From Pinus tabuliformis (taxonomy: Eukaryota > Streptophyta > Pinopsida > Pinales > Pinaceae), in assembly GCA_031772625.1 (NCBI GenBank), contig CM062819.1, positions 1,236,077,897 through 1,236,141,896 of the forward strand: 64,000 bases of DNA, given 5' to 3'. Positions 1 through 11,145 of the stretch are shown in pieces; positions within the stretch are counted from its first letter, which is position 1, and the number at the start of each line of letters is the position of its first letter. Made by a program: the position numbers and the translations under genes. The notes beneath the pieces were generated by a model. It worked only from the letters and a program-made list of their open reading frames with translations, was not told the origin of the DNA and searched no databases.

Positions 1-1496
1 TATGGATGGATTTTCATAACTTGTGATAACGACTTGGTTGACTTGTGACCAAGGCTTGTTCTTAGCACACTATTTTAAAATTTTGGGGGCACATTAGGCT
101 AATTCGATCAGGAGAGGCTCACATAAATAGAAATGAGTCTCATTTGTGAGAACTTATCATCATCACTTGGATTCTTCTCTTGTAAAAGAACTCACACTTT
201 TTCTTTAGGAGCTATTGGAGTATCTTGGACGCACTACGATATTGGGAGTTGATTTTTCATCTTGTATTGGAGTTACTTCTTGAAAATGGATGGATATATT
301 GCATGATTAACTTGTAAGTTCTTTTGTTGATGAAATCTTTCTCTTGAAAATGTCTAATATATGTAATTGTTGCAACTAATGTAAATGTTATTGTGCCCTA
401 ATTTTGTTGAAGATTTTTTTTTTTTGCAAGCTATTTGTTTGGCTCTTACATATGTTACTCGTGATATAACATGCAATGAATGTTCCTAGTGATGAAATAT
501 TTTTTTTTCATGAAATTCTAGATTCTAATAGTAGGTAATTATTCAAGGTTCGTGGTTAGGGCATCAACTTTTGACCTCCTTGAGGACTATTTTGCCCAAT
601 CTAATGCATCCAGGACTCCATAGCCCATAGGACTAGGCACTAGTTTGATGATTTTGGTGATTATACTCCACTTTCTCCATATTTTCTCCTCCTAAATTTC
701 GGTCCCCTAAAGGTAGGGCGGAAATCTAGTACTTGCAGCCAAATTTTAGGGAGGTGATTTTTCGGGAATCCAAGGGTCCAAACAACAAGCTCAGGGTCTA
801 GGCTACCTATGTTCCAAGTTTGGTAGGCATCCGCCCAAGTTTCATCCATAAAATCTCTTGCCCTAGGTGCTACTCTAAGAGGGAAAACATAGGTCATTCT
901 CTCACCTTGGGGACTTCCTTGAGGGTTGTATGAGCATAGTATTTGTTCTAATAAATCTCACGAAACCCTTTCTCCTCCCATACCTTGACCTAGTGAGTAC
1001 CTTGGAAGCATTTTTTCCCACCATTATTCATAAAATCTTGGGTCTAGCGCAAGTCTTTCTTAAGTCTCTCAAAGAGAGCGAAGAGCGTTTTGGAAGTGTT
1101 AAATTATCACATAGAGCTTCTTTGAGAGGTCCACTTCACCTCCTAGAGTCTCGACCTTAAGAATACCCATTACCATCATCACATCTCAAACACTAAGTCT
1201 TGATCTCTTCTTCTTAAATCCTTTCTTGGAGAGTGTGTTAGCTTCCTTGAAGCATTAAGCCATTGTTGTGTCTCTCCTTGAATGGCCATGGTGGAATCAC
1301 GTTGCCCTAAATAATTGATCCATTCATTCTTAGTGATTCCCTTCCTACCAAGACTCCTCCCATCAGTGAAAGTCCATAAAAATAAAGGGACTTTCACTGA
1401 GGTGATAGTTGGTCATTGTCCCATTGTTGTCACTTAGTCTAGTAGTTGTCCTTTAGGTTTCCCTTCCTTAGTTCCCTGCTAGATTGTGTGGTAACA
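1..1496 (+). repeat. 3' portion of an Athila-like LTR (copy 1, left end cut by window)
   Basis: This stretch is nearly identical to 38275-39769 and clearly homologous, with more divergence, to 33781-35285, which is the end of an LTR followed by a primer binding site. It ends at GGTAACA, the inverse of the TGTTACC that opens the related LTRs at 31905 and 36394. The 5' part lies outside the window. No coding function is seen; short open frames here are chance. Confidence 0.7.
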
Positions 1497-2336
1497 AGGT
1501 CGATTATCTTCAGAATTCATTACCAAATCTACTTTTATTAACAATTCACTAGTTGTGTGAGAAAGTATACATAAGCATGGAATATTCATCTATATTGTGG
1601 CATAACTAATTCATTTTATTATTTGTTAGGGGTCCCATTGTTTATTCGATATTTGGGTCTACCTTTGAGATTGTTTGTTGCTATAATAATTGAAGTATGT
1701 TAGGGCTATTGTTGTTTATATGATATAATATTGTAGTCAGGGGTACTATTGACTAAGGCATGACAAGGGAAACTATATTTTTTGCTTAGCTAATTGTTTG
1801 ACAATGAGATTAGTGTTGCTAGTCAAAGTTGTTTGACAGAGTTTGTGTTCATAACATGTATGTTGTAGATCAGTGACTGCTACTAAGAAATGGTATGGTT
1901 GAGTGATTTGGTTACAAATGATGTATTGGTTACTATGTTGATGATGATAGTGTTGATGACAAAGCTTCTTAAAATTTATATTGTGAGGGCACGAATGTTG
2001 TTGCTATTATGGCGGGTTGCATGGGAGTTATAATATTGATGTTGTTGGGTTCTATTATTATAGTTTATGTTACAAGGATGTGTTCATGCTAATGACAGGA
2101 ATCTGTTGACCATTATTCTTATGAGGAATTCATAGTTGCAGGGTTAGATGAATGACAAGGTTTATATGATTGTTGAGTTAATGAAGTGACAGATTTTGGG
2201 CATGATAATTGTCGATGGTTGTATGTTGATGAGCCTCATATTGATGATGTGTTTCTATGGGTGTCATTGTTGGGATAAATCGTGTTTCTTGTTGAGGTGT
2301 TGACTATGTAGACTTAATGATAGCGAATAATATTCG
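1497..2336. other. Unassigned flank between Athila-like LTR and COP-A
   Basis: About 840 bases with no open frame that resembles a protein and no terminal repeats. The last 450 bases are rich in GTTGAT/GATGA-type imperfect repeats. The same style resumes at 29272, as expected if COP-A inserted into one continuous stretch. The segment is repeated at 39770-40610. Confidence 0.5.
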
Positions 2337-2341
2337 TTTAT
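2337..2341. repeat. Target-site duplication of COP-A, left (TTTAT)
   Basis: TTTAT immediately precedes the TGTTAATTTT that opens the COP-A LTR and recurs exactly at 29267-29271 after its far end. A perfect 5-bp duplication fits an LTR-retrotransposon integrase. Confidence 0.9.
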
Positions 2342-2582
2342 TGTTAATTTTAGGTATGTTCTATGCTTAGAGCAATTTATTTCAATTTTCACAATCAGCT
2401 CAACATCTTTTCCAGATTAGAAATCACATCAACATAAAAGTAAATTGTAGATAGAACATAAACATAGATCGCAAAAGACAAGCCAAGACAAGAGGACACA
2501 AGATGTGGCGCTAGCCAAGGACAAACCCCAACGTGGGGAAACCCTCGATCAATTATTCTTATATGTTCTTCAATAGTTTAGC

Positions 2583-2599
2583 AGAGAGAGAGAGAGAGA
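2583..2599. repeat. (AG)n microsatellite in COP-A LTR
   Basis: A pure AG run. Its length differs between the LTRs and copies: the partner at 7283-7305 is longer, and the copy-2 equivalents near 40858 and 45560 also differ in length. This is ordinary slippage and could serve as a length marker for telling the two copies apart. Confidence 0.85.
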
Positions 2600-2699
2600 T
2601 AGTACATTAACAATAGAAGTCAACACTTTGACTTATCTAAATAAGAGCATAGATCATCTCTAAGAAGATGATACATGAAGTAGCTGAACTCAGTTGAAG

Positions 2700-3240
2700 A
2701 CATGATGCTTCAACTGATTCTCCAAGGTTACTCCATCACCTATCATTGTGTTGCACCTCATCATCATGTTGCACCATGTTGCGCCCATCATCACTATGTT
2801 GGACCTCATTACCATGTTGTACACATCATATTGTTGCAACATGATTGCTTGTTGTCCTATGCAAGCACCGTGTCCTTGCTATCCCATCTACCATGCTCCA
2901 CCATGATTGCATTTGTTGTTGTCCCATTGTTTAGCATTGTTGTGCCATGTCATAGCTTGTTGTCCCAAGTACCAAGCTCCAACAAGCACCATGTCCTACT
3001 GTACCACTTAACATGCTGCTGCCCCTTGCAGCACCATGTTGCTATCCCACTGTTTAGCATTGCTACTGTTGTCCCAATGTGCTTTTTCTGCCACATGTCA
3101 TTGCTGCTATTATGTTGCCCATGCATCTTGTTGCACTATCACATTAGTATGCATTCAAACTTCATGGGTCACCTTGTTGTTGTTGCTGTCCCGTTGTGCC
3201 ATCATTGCACTATGCCATTGTACTACTAGCACTGTTGTCC
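2700..3240. repeat. CAY/TTG-biased low-complexity block in COP-A LTR
   Basis: Imperfect repeats of words such as CATCATGTTGCACC and TTGTTGTCCCA dominate this block. The bias removes stop codons, so a 175-codon frame exists whose translation is an unlikely His/Cys/Leu-rich string. The equivalent block in the other LTR (7410-7943) is the place where COP-B inserted. Confidence 0.75.
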
Positions 3241-3699
3241 CACTGTAATCTAAGCTGCTGGTAAGAACTTCTTGTGACAGTATATAGAATCTCCTCATAA
3301 ATGAAGAGACCTCTCCAATGACCCAACACAAGTAACCATACTTCTGCACTTCTGTTTATGGGCAGTGTTTTGGTCACTGGTTAGGGCTCCCACAACCCAA
3401 CAGTCATGCCCAAAACACCTTAACTTATACGACCTCCTTTCCTCTTCAAGTTATGTGACCTTGCTGTTTGAGGAGGCACCTACAGATCTATGTTTGACCC
3501 TCAAAACAACACGTATAGGCCTGCGGCCTAGTCACAACAGAAGGTCCCTTTACTCAGCTATTACAAGAGATATTCCTACGTTTTCTTGCCCAGAACAGTC
3601 CCAAATTATGGCAACCCTTAGCAAGGTACTTCGGCCCTCCTTCCAACACTCGGTCACCTGAATAACATCCCTACAACCCTTCGCTAGCCTGACTTCATT

Positions 3700-3890
3700 A
3701 ATGCGGCTAGGGCATATTGTAGCCCTCCTTGACTGCGACTAGGTATAGCTTGTTAAGGCCTCCTCTATAGCTGTGTCTAGGGCTTGTAGTATCCCTCCTT
3801 AACTGTGGCTAGGTACAACTTCTTAAGGCATCCTCTATAGCTGCATCTAGGGCTTGTAGTATCCCTCCTTCTTGACTGCGTCCTCTAGGT
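3700..3890. repeat. Short tandem array (~71-bp unit) in COP-A LTR
   Basis: Two to three imperfect copies of a unit of about 71 bp are read here, each with the words GGCTAGGTA, TTAAGGC and TAGTATCCCTCCTT. The matching array in the other LTR is at about 28670-28870, and the copy-2 array is near 41975-42160. Confidence 0.7.
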
Positions 3891-4288
3891 TATGTGTAGA
3901 GGCTAGGGCTGTGCTAGGACTACGGCTAGGGCAGATTGTTAAGCCTCTTTCCTCCTGCGTCTTAGGGCTACTTCCTCCTAGATTTCTCTCACACTAAAAC
4001 CCAAAACAAGTGGAGAGAAATCAAGAGTGAAGTGTATGTGAAATGACTCTCAAGTCATCTCCTTTTATACTAAAACGTTGAGCAGATGAGGGGTTTATTT
4101 GGTTGTTGGCCAACCTTGACGAATTGTCTTATAACACAAATAAATTCATAACTCCATGAATACTTATCGGAATCGGATGATGTTTAGATCAATCCTACAC
4201 CTCTCGATGAGAGGGAACCAATAAAAATATCAGTTGCCATAGATAAGATGACCCACATGGAGTTTGGCCCTAGTTGCCAATTTTAACA

Positions 4289-4310
4289 CTCCCTCTCAAC
4301 TAGGGAGAAC
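4289..4310 (-). promoter_or_regulatory. COP-A polypurine tract
   Basis: On the minus strand the sequence beside the 3' LTR ends GTTGAGAGGGAG, a purine-rich primer for plus-strand DNA synthesis. The same GTTGAGAGGGAG core precedes the 3' LTR of COP-B at 27220-27231, which suggests the two copia families are related. Confidence 0.75.
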
Positions 4311-4409
4311 TTCATCCACTAATCCATCTACCAGACTGTGCTATCTCTGCCATCAGTGTCTTGCACTGCTCTACTCTTCTCTGCTCTGCTCGACTGAACC
4401 ATGAAGAAG

Positions 4410-4630
4410 AATAATTGATCGAGAATGTCTCATACCATTCTCTACTGACCCAAAGTTAGTTCCATATGAAGAGAGTGTGTCATACCACTCTTACTGATCC
4501 CAGATTAGTTTCGAGAGAGTGATTCATATCACTCTTACTGACCCGAAGTCAGTTTCAATTGATCCGAGATCAATATCAAAAGAGAGTGTCTCAAATCACT
4601 CATACTGATCCCATATTGGTTTCATTGGTC
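4410..4630. repeat. Imperfect ~55-65 bp repeats in COP-A 3' region
   Basis: About four imperfect units share GAGAGTGTCTCATACCACTC and CTTACTGATCCCAGATTAG-like words. They lie between the polypurine tract and the RNase H remnant, in non-coding 3' sequence. They are seen again at about 42685-42905. Confidence 0.6.
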
Positions 4631-5138
4631 CCAGATAAATGGAGGTCATCCTAGCATAGGGAGTACAGTAGATACAACAATGCGTCCATTGATAGTACTA
4701 CTATGGCCCCTAACCCCATTTCCCTACTCATTAGACAGATGAGAGGTACTTCCCATGAGTCCCATATTGCATGGGTAAGATGCCTCGACACGAGAACCAC
4801 TCATCCTGTCCATAAGTCGCCACGAGGTATCATAGGGGAAGGTTGAACCATTCACCCTATACACAGCGCACCATTAAGGGAGGGTGAGTCACCCTATGGT
4901 CGCTTGTTGCTCCAAGAAGTACCCCAAGCCCCCCAGAGCTCCCAGGGCTCAATGCACGCATCATGCAAGACCCTCGTAAGAGGGTCTCTCAACTACTCCA
5001 AGTCATTCCGAAAAGTTACAAATTTGACCTTTCCTCAGGGCTTCGACAGAATGTCTGCAACTTGCACATCAGTCCCAATGCGATGGAGCCTTCTTGCTCA
5101 TCGATGTACCATATCCCAGATAAGGTAGTATCTGATGT

Positions 5139-5348
5139 TTATATGCTGGAGAAATCATAGAATACAAGATTCCTCAACAATTGAATCCCCCTCTGGTTGA
5201 CACAAAAGATCACGATGGTATCCATCATGTGTACAAAAAACTTACTAAAGAGCTTCCACAACCAGGCAGCTTCACACGAGGTCATACTCATCGCTATGTT
5301 TTCAGTCTCATCGGTGCTTATAGCAACCGACTTTTGCTTCCTTCTCAT
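5139..5348 (-). pseudogene. COP-A RNase H remnant
   Basis: The minus-strand translation has the copia RNase H signature: RKQKSVAIST, then CEAAWLWKLF, then a VIFCVNQRGI stretch where the family has YCDNQ, so the catalytic Asp position reads V. The N-terminal half of the domain and the final helix are not recognisable in frame. It lies downstream of the RT remnant in the right order. The fragment is short, carries a mutated key residue and cannot be functional. Copy 2 has the same fragment at 43414-43623 with a few changes. Confidence 0.8.
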
Positions 5349-5560
5349 CTAGGATATCGAAGTAGAACCTAAAGAGGATCAACACTTAGAAGTGCTCTTG
5401 CGATCCTCCATACTTCCTACCTAATCAACATCAGAATAATTATGCACCTTCACATTCCCCGCAGTGTATCTCAAATCCATGAGAGATTGTGCCCTGAAGA
5501 TATCTCAAATGATTCTTGGCACCAATCTAGTGAGGCTCAACCCAATATGAGCCCAACATG

Positions 5561-6005
5561 CTAACTGCAAAACATGTATCCGGACAGAAGTTCACCAAGA
5601 ACATCAATGCGAATGAGTTTATGGAACTCATAGGCATTTCCCAAATCTGGTCCGACATCACTACCATATAACTGAAAGTTAAGCTCCATTGAGGTAGTCA
5701 CGGGCTTGCAATTCAACATTCCAAATCTAGAATCCAACTCCCTCTTACTTTTGCAAATGAGAGGGTCTACACCTGTCAGAAAGAGATCGTCCTCATAAGG
5801 TGCCAGTATGAGAGGTCTATCATCCATAACCTTCAAGTAATGGTTTGGATCGGCTTCACTCCTAGTCAATCTCAGATTCATCAGACAACTATCAATCCTC
5901 TCATATTAAGCTTGGGGTGTTAGCTTCAAGCCATAGAGGGCTTTCTTCCACCTGCATACATGAGATTCGCGATCTTGAATCTTAAACCCCTCAGGTTGTT
6001 CCAAA
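5561..6005 (-). pseudogene. COP-A reverse transcriptase remnant
   Basis: Read on the minus strand, the frame passes through QPEGFKIQDRESHVCRWKKA, LYGLKLTPQA and SEADPNHYLK to the catalytic block, which reads YEDDLFLTG where copia RT has YVDD. It continues to CKPVTTSMELNF. These are consecutive blocks of the copia RVT_2 domain. One in-frame stop lies after LKLTPQA. The N-terminal third of RT is missing. The protein continues leftward into a degraded segment and then the RNase H remnant. Confidence 0.85.
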
Positions 6006-6269
6006 ACTGTGGACCTGCTACATGAGGGGAATGGTCCCCTAGTAATATTTTCCTTCGGTACATCTCAGACATGTACCTTCATGCTCTTCTTGAATTCAGG
6101 CATCCCTGTCACCATCTGAATCACATCGGGTAGGGCCCCATAATAAGCAGACCTCCAGTGCTATAGATGATATGTGTCAACTAACATGGTCACCAATGGA
6201 CCATCCTACAACTTGATACAAATTGCCAACCCTGAACCCATGAGTAAAAGTATCTTTGAAAATTCTATT

Positions 6270-6600
6270 TTCAAACACGTATCTTTCCATCGATGAATGC
6301 CACCCAGAAACCTTTGATTTCCGTTGTCAGAATGGACACCAGGTTCTTCTTGCGATCAGGTACATAAAAGAGATTATTGTAAATGAATCGAGTTACCCTC
6401 ATTCAATTGAGGGGTAACATTCCCTACACCCTTTCCGGGATAGGTGGCATTGACTCCAAGTATAATCCCACGATTGTTTCCATCTCTACCAAATTAGAGA
6501 GAGTACCCTTCTATCCGATGAAGTGCCTTGAAGCACTACAATCATTAACCCAAATTCCCAAAGAGTCTGGGGAGAGGGCCAATACAAGATAACACTTCTT
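6270..6600 (-). pseudogene. COP-A protease / pre-integrase remnant
   Basis: One minus-strand frame reads WVNDCSASRHFIG, the copia protease motif W..DSGAS.HM.G with DSG changed to DCS. After stops it reaches FYVPDRKKNLVSI and FIDGKIRV, the conserved segment between protease and the pre-integrase domain. Below about 6270 the sequence passes within roughly 260 bases to the RT blocks, so the integrase core has been deleted. A few stops interrupt the frame. Confidence 0.75.
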
Positions 6601-6628
6601 TATCTTATCAGAAACAATATTTGATTCT

Positions 6629-6955
6629 TCATACCTGGGGTTCCTTGCTTTCTTTGAAGAGCCGACTATTTCCTTGATGACCTGTATTACCTGTCATTCC
6701 TTCGATCATTGAAGATGTCACTGGAATGATTATCATCTTCATCAAGTGATGTGTCCCTCCTATTTGGACACTCTTTTGCATAATGGCCGAACTTATTGTA
6801 ACTAAGGCATCTGCCTTTCCTTCCACCCTTAGATCCGGACTTCTCATTGAAGTGATCTTTAGGTAAGCCATCAGAAGCTTCTGCTGTGCCATTCTGATAA
6901 TGTTCTCTACTTCGACTTCACCCTTGGTGAATTTGAAGAGGGACGAGGAATCCAT
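6629..6955 (-). pseudogene. COP-A gag remnant with degraded zinc knuckle
   Basis: Around 6767-6809 on the minus strand a frame reads CLSYNKFGHYAKECP. This is the nucleocapsid knuckle CX2CX4HX4C with its second Cys replaced by Tyr (TGC to TAC). The upstream part, closest to the PBS, is compressed and frameshifted, so the capsid region is largely lost. Position just inside the PBS and before the protease motif fits gag. Confidence 0.75.
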
Positions 6956-7030
6956 TGATCCTTTTGTTATTTCCCAACTGTCTTTGGTGATTTCTCTTTC
7001 ACTCTTGCTTGGGCTTTGTCTTCACCTCAA

Positions 7031-7041
7031 CTCTGATACCA
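7031..7041 (-). promoter_or_regulatory. COP-A primer binding site (tRNA-iMet type)
   Basis: The minus strand reads TGGTATCAGAG directly after the LTR end ...AATTAACA. This matches the classic copia PBS complementary to initiator-Met tRNA and fixes the element on the minus strand. Confidence 0.9.
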
Positions 7042-7943
7042 TGTTAATTTTAGGTATGTTCTATGCTTAGAGCAATTTATTTCAATTTTCACAGTTAGCT
7101 CAATATCTTTTCCAAATTAGCAGTCACATCAGCATTAAAGTAAATTGCAGATAGAACATAAACATAGATCACAGAAGACAATCCAAGACAAGAGGACACA
7201 AGATGTGGCGCTAGCCAGGGACACACCCCAATGTGGGGAAACCCTTGATCAATTCTTCTTATATGTTCTTCAATAGTTCAACAGAGAGAGAGAGAGAGAG
7301 AGAGATAGTACATTAACAACAGAAGTAAACACTTTGACTTATCTAAATAAGAGCATAGATCATCTCTAAGAAGATGATACATGAGGTAGATGAACTCAGT
7401 TGAAGACATGTTGCTTCAACTGATTCTCCAAGGTGACTCCATCACCTATCATTTTGCTGCACCTTGTCATCATGTTGCACCTCACTATGCTGCACCATGC
7501 TGCACACATCATCATTATGCTGGATCTCATTACCATGTTGTACACATCATACTGCTACACCATGATTGCTTGTTGTCCTATGCAAGCACCATGTCCTTGT
7601 TGTCCCATATACCATGCTCCACCATGATTGCATTTGATGTTGTCCCAATGTTTCGCATTGCTGTGCCATGTCATAGCTTGTTGTCCCAAGTACCAAGCTC
7701 CAACAAGCACCATGTCCTACTGTACCACTTACCATGTTGTTGTCCCTTGCAGCACAATGCTGATGTCCCACTGTTTAGCATTGCTACTACTATCCTAATG
7801 TGCTTTTGCTGCCACATGTCATTGTTGCTATTATGCTACCCATGCATCTTGTTGCACTATCACATTAGTATGCATTCAAACTTCATGGGTCACCTTGTTG
7901 TTGATGTTGTCTCATTGTGCCATCATTGCACTATGCCATTGTC
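7042..7943 (-). repeat. COP-A 5' LTR, inner part (interrupted by COP-B)
   Basis: Homologous to 2342 to about 3227 of the other LTR. It stops at the CTACT duplication flanking COP-B and resumes at 28208. It includes an (AG)n tract at 7283-7305. Confidence 0.9.
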
Positions 7944-7948
7944 CTACT
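7944..7948. repeat. Target-site duplication of COP-B, left (CTACT)
   Basis: CTACT here and at 28208-28212. The uninterrupted COP-A LTR has the site once (CTACTAGC near 3226), which proves the duplication. Confidence 0.95.
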
Positions 7949-8029
7949 TGATGAAAATAGCAACAAGAAATGCTAAATATAGAAGTGCCAAATTTAGTAC
8001 TGCTATAAATAGCATTTCGGGATACCTTC

Positions 8030-8059
8030 CTATTTTAGTTAGTCCCTGAACTAAAATAG
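8030..8059 (+). repeat. Perfect 11-bp inverted repeat (hairpin) in COP-B LTR
   Basis: The arms CTATTTTAGTT and AACTAAAATAG flank AGTCCCTG. Arms and loop are unchanged in the 3' LTR and in copy 2, although the surrounding LTR has diverged by about 4%. Confidence 0.7.
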
Positions 8060-8314
8060 AGAAGTAAAATTCGAATTTGATCTTAGAAGCTATTTGTAAA
8101 ATAATTAATTAATTCACCATGAGTTAATTAGTTGTAGAAAATCAAACATGAATTCTATGTGGGGACATGCAACAGTTTCTCCATTAATTGAGGAATTTAT
8201 CCATCGGTTAAAGAGATAAGGATGAGTTGTAATTAGTTGACTTAGTTAACTGAGTCAAGTCCAGTTAGATTAATTCAAACAGTTTGTTGAATTAATGTGA
8301 GTTCAGTTAGTTAA

Positions 8315-8328
8315 TGCATGCATGCATG
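8315..8328 (+). promoter_or_regulatory. RY-type CATGCATG motif run in COP-B LTR
   Basis: TGCATGCATGCATG contains two overlapping CATGCATG words, the core bound by plant B3-domain seed regulators of the ABI3/FUS3/LEC2 type. It is kept in the 3' LTR (27597-27610) and in copy 2. Regulatory use is inference. Confidence 0.35.
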
Positions 8329-8934
8329 TAACTATTGCACTTTAGATAACTGAATATTCTCTCATAAATAACTCATGCATGTCAGTTCAGACAGAGACCT
8401 AGTTGAGATTAGATGGAGGGGCAGTGTACTATTAGTTGCTAGAATATTCCATTGTGAATATCTCTTGCATGCAGAAGGAATTCTTTCCTTGGAGATTGCG
8501 TAGTTACTTCTTCAGGATTTGTGAGTGTGATGAGGCCAATTCACACATGTGGCTTCACTAGACCCCAAGAAAAACTGCGCAAGGAAATAGGAGGCTTGGA
8601 GGGCTTGAGGAGGACATATACAATGTTTATTTAGTCTGTAAGCTGTATTGTTTGATTGCAGAGGGAGCAGGATAGCTTGAGAGCTGATTCTTTTTGTAAC
8701 TTGAACAAGATTTCCACTTGTATGATAATACAGAGATTGGGGTTTTAGGTTGAGGCTTTCCCCAGGTTATTTCTTCTGTGTTATGTGTGATTGATTTCTC
8801 ATTCTCAGTTATATGTGTTCTCATTGATATTGCTCAATTCAGTTAAGCTTCCACACAGTTTGTTGTAGAAGTAGATCTTGTATTTTGCTTTAGTATATTG
8901 CATAATCTGTTGATCTATAGTGTGAATTTCTACA

Positions 8935-8945
8935 TGGTATCGGAG
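8935..8945 (+). promoter_or_regulatory. COP-B primer binding site (tRNA-iMet type)
   Basis: TGGTATCGGAG starts at the first base after the LTR. It is one A-to-G change from the common copia PBS TGGTATCAGAG. The same change is present in copy 2. Confidence 0.85.
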
Positions 8946-9048
8946 AAAAGGTGATCAAAGGAGAGAACAGTATACAAGAAGGGAGAAGTTCGAAGTTTGA
9001 GGTTCTTGAATATAGAAATCGAGTTCTTATCACATCTCAATTTCACCA

Positions 9049-9880
9049 ATGGCGTTCAACGGTTTAAGACTCGAGTATGCCCTTGATGACAACTCGAATT
9101 ATATAGCCTGGAAGGATCGCATGGAAGCAGTATTAGAGGATAACAGTCTAAAGGAATTCATTGATCAAGAAGTCCCCAAGCCAACTGATGCTACTCAACT
9201 GGCGGAATTGAAGAAATGTGTGGCTAGAGCAAGGAGAATCCTCCTGGAGGGAGTTTGAGACTACATTGTCTCGAGCCTCCATGGGAAGGAGACACCCTTT
9301 TCAATGTGGAAAACATTGAAAGATCTATATCAGAACAACAACGATCAGAGGAAGCTGGCACTCAAAGACAAGCTTTGTAAGAATAAGTGTGAAAAGGGCG
9401 ACACGATCTCTACTTATCTGAACAAGCTCACCACCTGCAGGGCTGAGCTTGGAAGTGTAGGGATCACGACAGTTGATGATGACATGGTGAGTCTTGCACT
9501 CCTCGGTCTTCCTAAGAGCTGGCATAACTAGAAAGACTCGGTTAATGGAAGAGAAAAACTGCCAGATTGGGAACGACTTTGGTCGGATTTGATGCAGGAG
9601 GAAATAAGAAGAAGCACCAGAGATGGATCCTCATCGAAGCAAGATGATGAGGAAAATCTAGCCTTAGTGAGTAAGGCGAGGAAAGGGAAAGGGAAGGCGT
9701 CCCATCCCAAATCTGGTTCTTCCCATGGTGGGAAGAATATTGACAAATCGAAAGTGCGATGCTTTCATTGTCATGAAGTGGGCCATTATGCTACGAATTG
9801 TCCACAGAAGAAATCCAAGAAGGGTTCCTCGAAGGGATCTGATGGTGAGGCATTGGCCTCACAGTTTGAGCTGGATTTCT
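9049..9880 (+). pseudogene. COP-B gag with zinc knuckle
   Basis: An ATG at 9049 opens a frame with the copia gag (UBN2-type) pattern: YIAWKDRMEAVLED near the N-terminus, MWKTLKDLYQ, CRAELGSVG and LGLPKSWHN, then a Lys/Ser-rich linker and a zinc knuckle CFHCHEVGHYATNC of CX2CX4HX4C form near 9760-9800. Two stops break it: TGA at 9256-9258, shared with copy 2, and TAG at 9529-9531, private to this copy (copy 2 has TAT, Tyr). Gag would form the virus-like particle in the cytoplasm and bind element RNA. The same frame continues into protease without interruption. Confidence 0.9.
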
Positions 9881-11145
9881 CGCTTATCACATGCATGGTT
9901 TCATCCATGGTGGGATGTGTGTGGTACCTGGACAGTGGAGCTTCATTCCACATGTCAGGTGACAAGAATCTTTTCAGTACCTTGGAGGAGAAGGATCTCC
10001 AGATGCGGATCAAGATGGGCGATGATGGAAAGTACCGTGTTTCAGGTGAAGGTACGGTTTTGTTTCAGAGGGAGCATGGAGCTCCCCTCACCTTGACTGA
10101 TGTAAAGTATGTACCAGGTTTGAAGAAGAATCTTGTGTCTATCGCTATGCTAGAAGATAAAGGCTATGATGTAGTCTTTAGTAAAGGAAAGTTATTCCTG
10201 AGGCATATCGGTATTGGACAGACAAAGTGAATTGGGATTCGAGTAAAGAATCTCTACAAGTTGGAGGTAGATGACTGTGTTGCATTGAGTTCCAAAGCTG
10301 AGATGGTGCAGAGCCAAGATGTTGGTGAGCTATGGCATAGAAGACTAGGCCACTTGCACCATGGAGCCCTGAAGATCATGCAACAAATTTCTACCAGATT
10401 ACCCAAGGGAAAAATTGAGCAGACGAATACATGCAAAGGTTGTACCTTGGGTAAGTATGTGAAATCTTCCTTTCCGGATCGAGACAGTAGAGCTGGAGCA
10501 ATCCTGGAGCGAGTTCACTCAGATGTTTGTGGACCTTTCTCTACAGCCTCCACCGCTAAACAAAGGTACTATGTTATTTTTATTGATGATTTTTCTTGTA
10601 GATGCTGGATCTACTTTATGCAAAATAAGGATCAGACCTTCTTGAGGTTTTGTGAGTTTAAAGCCTTGGCAGAGAAAGAATCTGGAAAGAAAATAAAAGC
10701 CTTGCATAGCGACAATGGTGGAGAGTATGTCTCCCAACAGTTTAAAGACTTCTGCGCTGCAGAAGGAATTAAACGGGAATTGACAGCACCCCATAACCCA
10801 CAGTAGAATGGGGTGGCCGAAAGGAAGAATAGATCGATTGTGGGAGCAGCTCGAGCGATGTTGCATGACCAAATCCTACCACTGCATTTATGGGCTGAGG
10901 CATGCAATACAACAGTATACTTGCAGAACAGAAGCCCGCACCGTATACTGGGGATGAAGACACCTATGGAGGCCTTTTCCGGGAAGCGACCTGATGTAAG
11001 TCACTTCCGAATCTTTGGATCATCAGTTTACTATCATGTGACCAAAGATGCTAGGAAAAATCTAGACCCAACAACTGAGTTGGGAATACTTGTGGGCTAC
11101 ACGGATACACCCCACAACTATCGGGTGTACCTGCCTTCCACTTAG
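9881..11145 (+). pseudogene. COP-B protease and integrase
   Basis: The same frame as gag continues with the protease motif WYLDSGASFHMSG (about 9930-9970), YVPGLKKNLVSI, and the pre-integrase zinc site LWHRRLGHLHHG...CKGCTLGK (about 10330-10460). The integrase core follows: Asp in SDVCGPF, Asp in HSDNGGEY, Glu in AERKNRSIVG. Shared stops are TGA at 10228-10230, TAG at 10804-10806 (a Gln codon position in the family motif PQ.NG) and TAG at 11143-11145. The enzymes would mature Gag-Pol and insert the cDNA. The catalytic residues are readable, but the stops leave it dead. Confidence 0.9.

Larger units (their letters stand above)
2342..4288 (-). repeat. COP-A 3' LTR (left)
   Basis: This 1947-bp LTR starts TGTTAATTTT and ends AATTTTAACA. 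Its partner is 7042-7943 joined to 28208-29266. It contains an (AG)n tract at 2583-2599, a CAY/TTG-rich low-complexity part at about 2700-3240 and a short tandem array near 3700-3890. Long open frames in the low-complexity part are by-products of the trinucleotide bias. Confidence 0.9.
7949..8934 (+). repeat. COP-B 5' LTR
   Basis: 986 bp, TGATGA...TTTCTACA, followed at once by the PBS. It carries two perfect inverted repeats near its start: GAAATGCTA at 7967-7975 with TAGCATTTC at 8010-8018, and 11-bp arms at 8030-8040 and 8049-8059 around an 8-nt loop. A CATGCATG run lies at 8315-8328. The copy-2 equivalent is 46225-47210. Confidence 0.95.

Noticed and set aside
2702..3229. 175-codon open frame (and the 219-codon frame at 7390-8049, with copies at 40978 and 45666)
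   Set aside because: It lies in a trinucleotide-biased LTR block, the translation is His/Cys/Leu-rich with no domain, and the frame at 7390 runs through the COP-A/COP-B junction.
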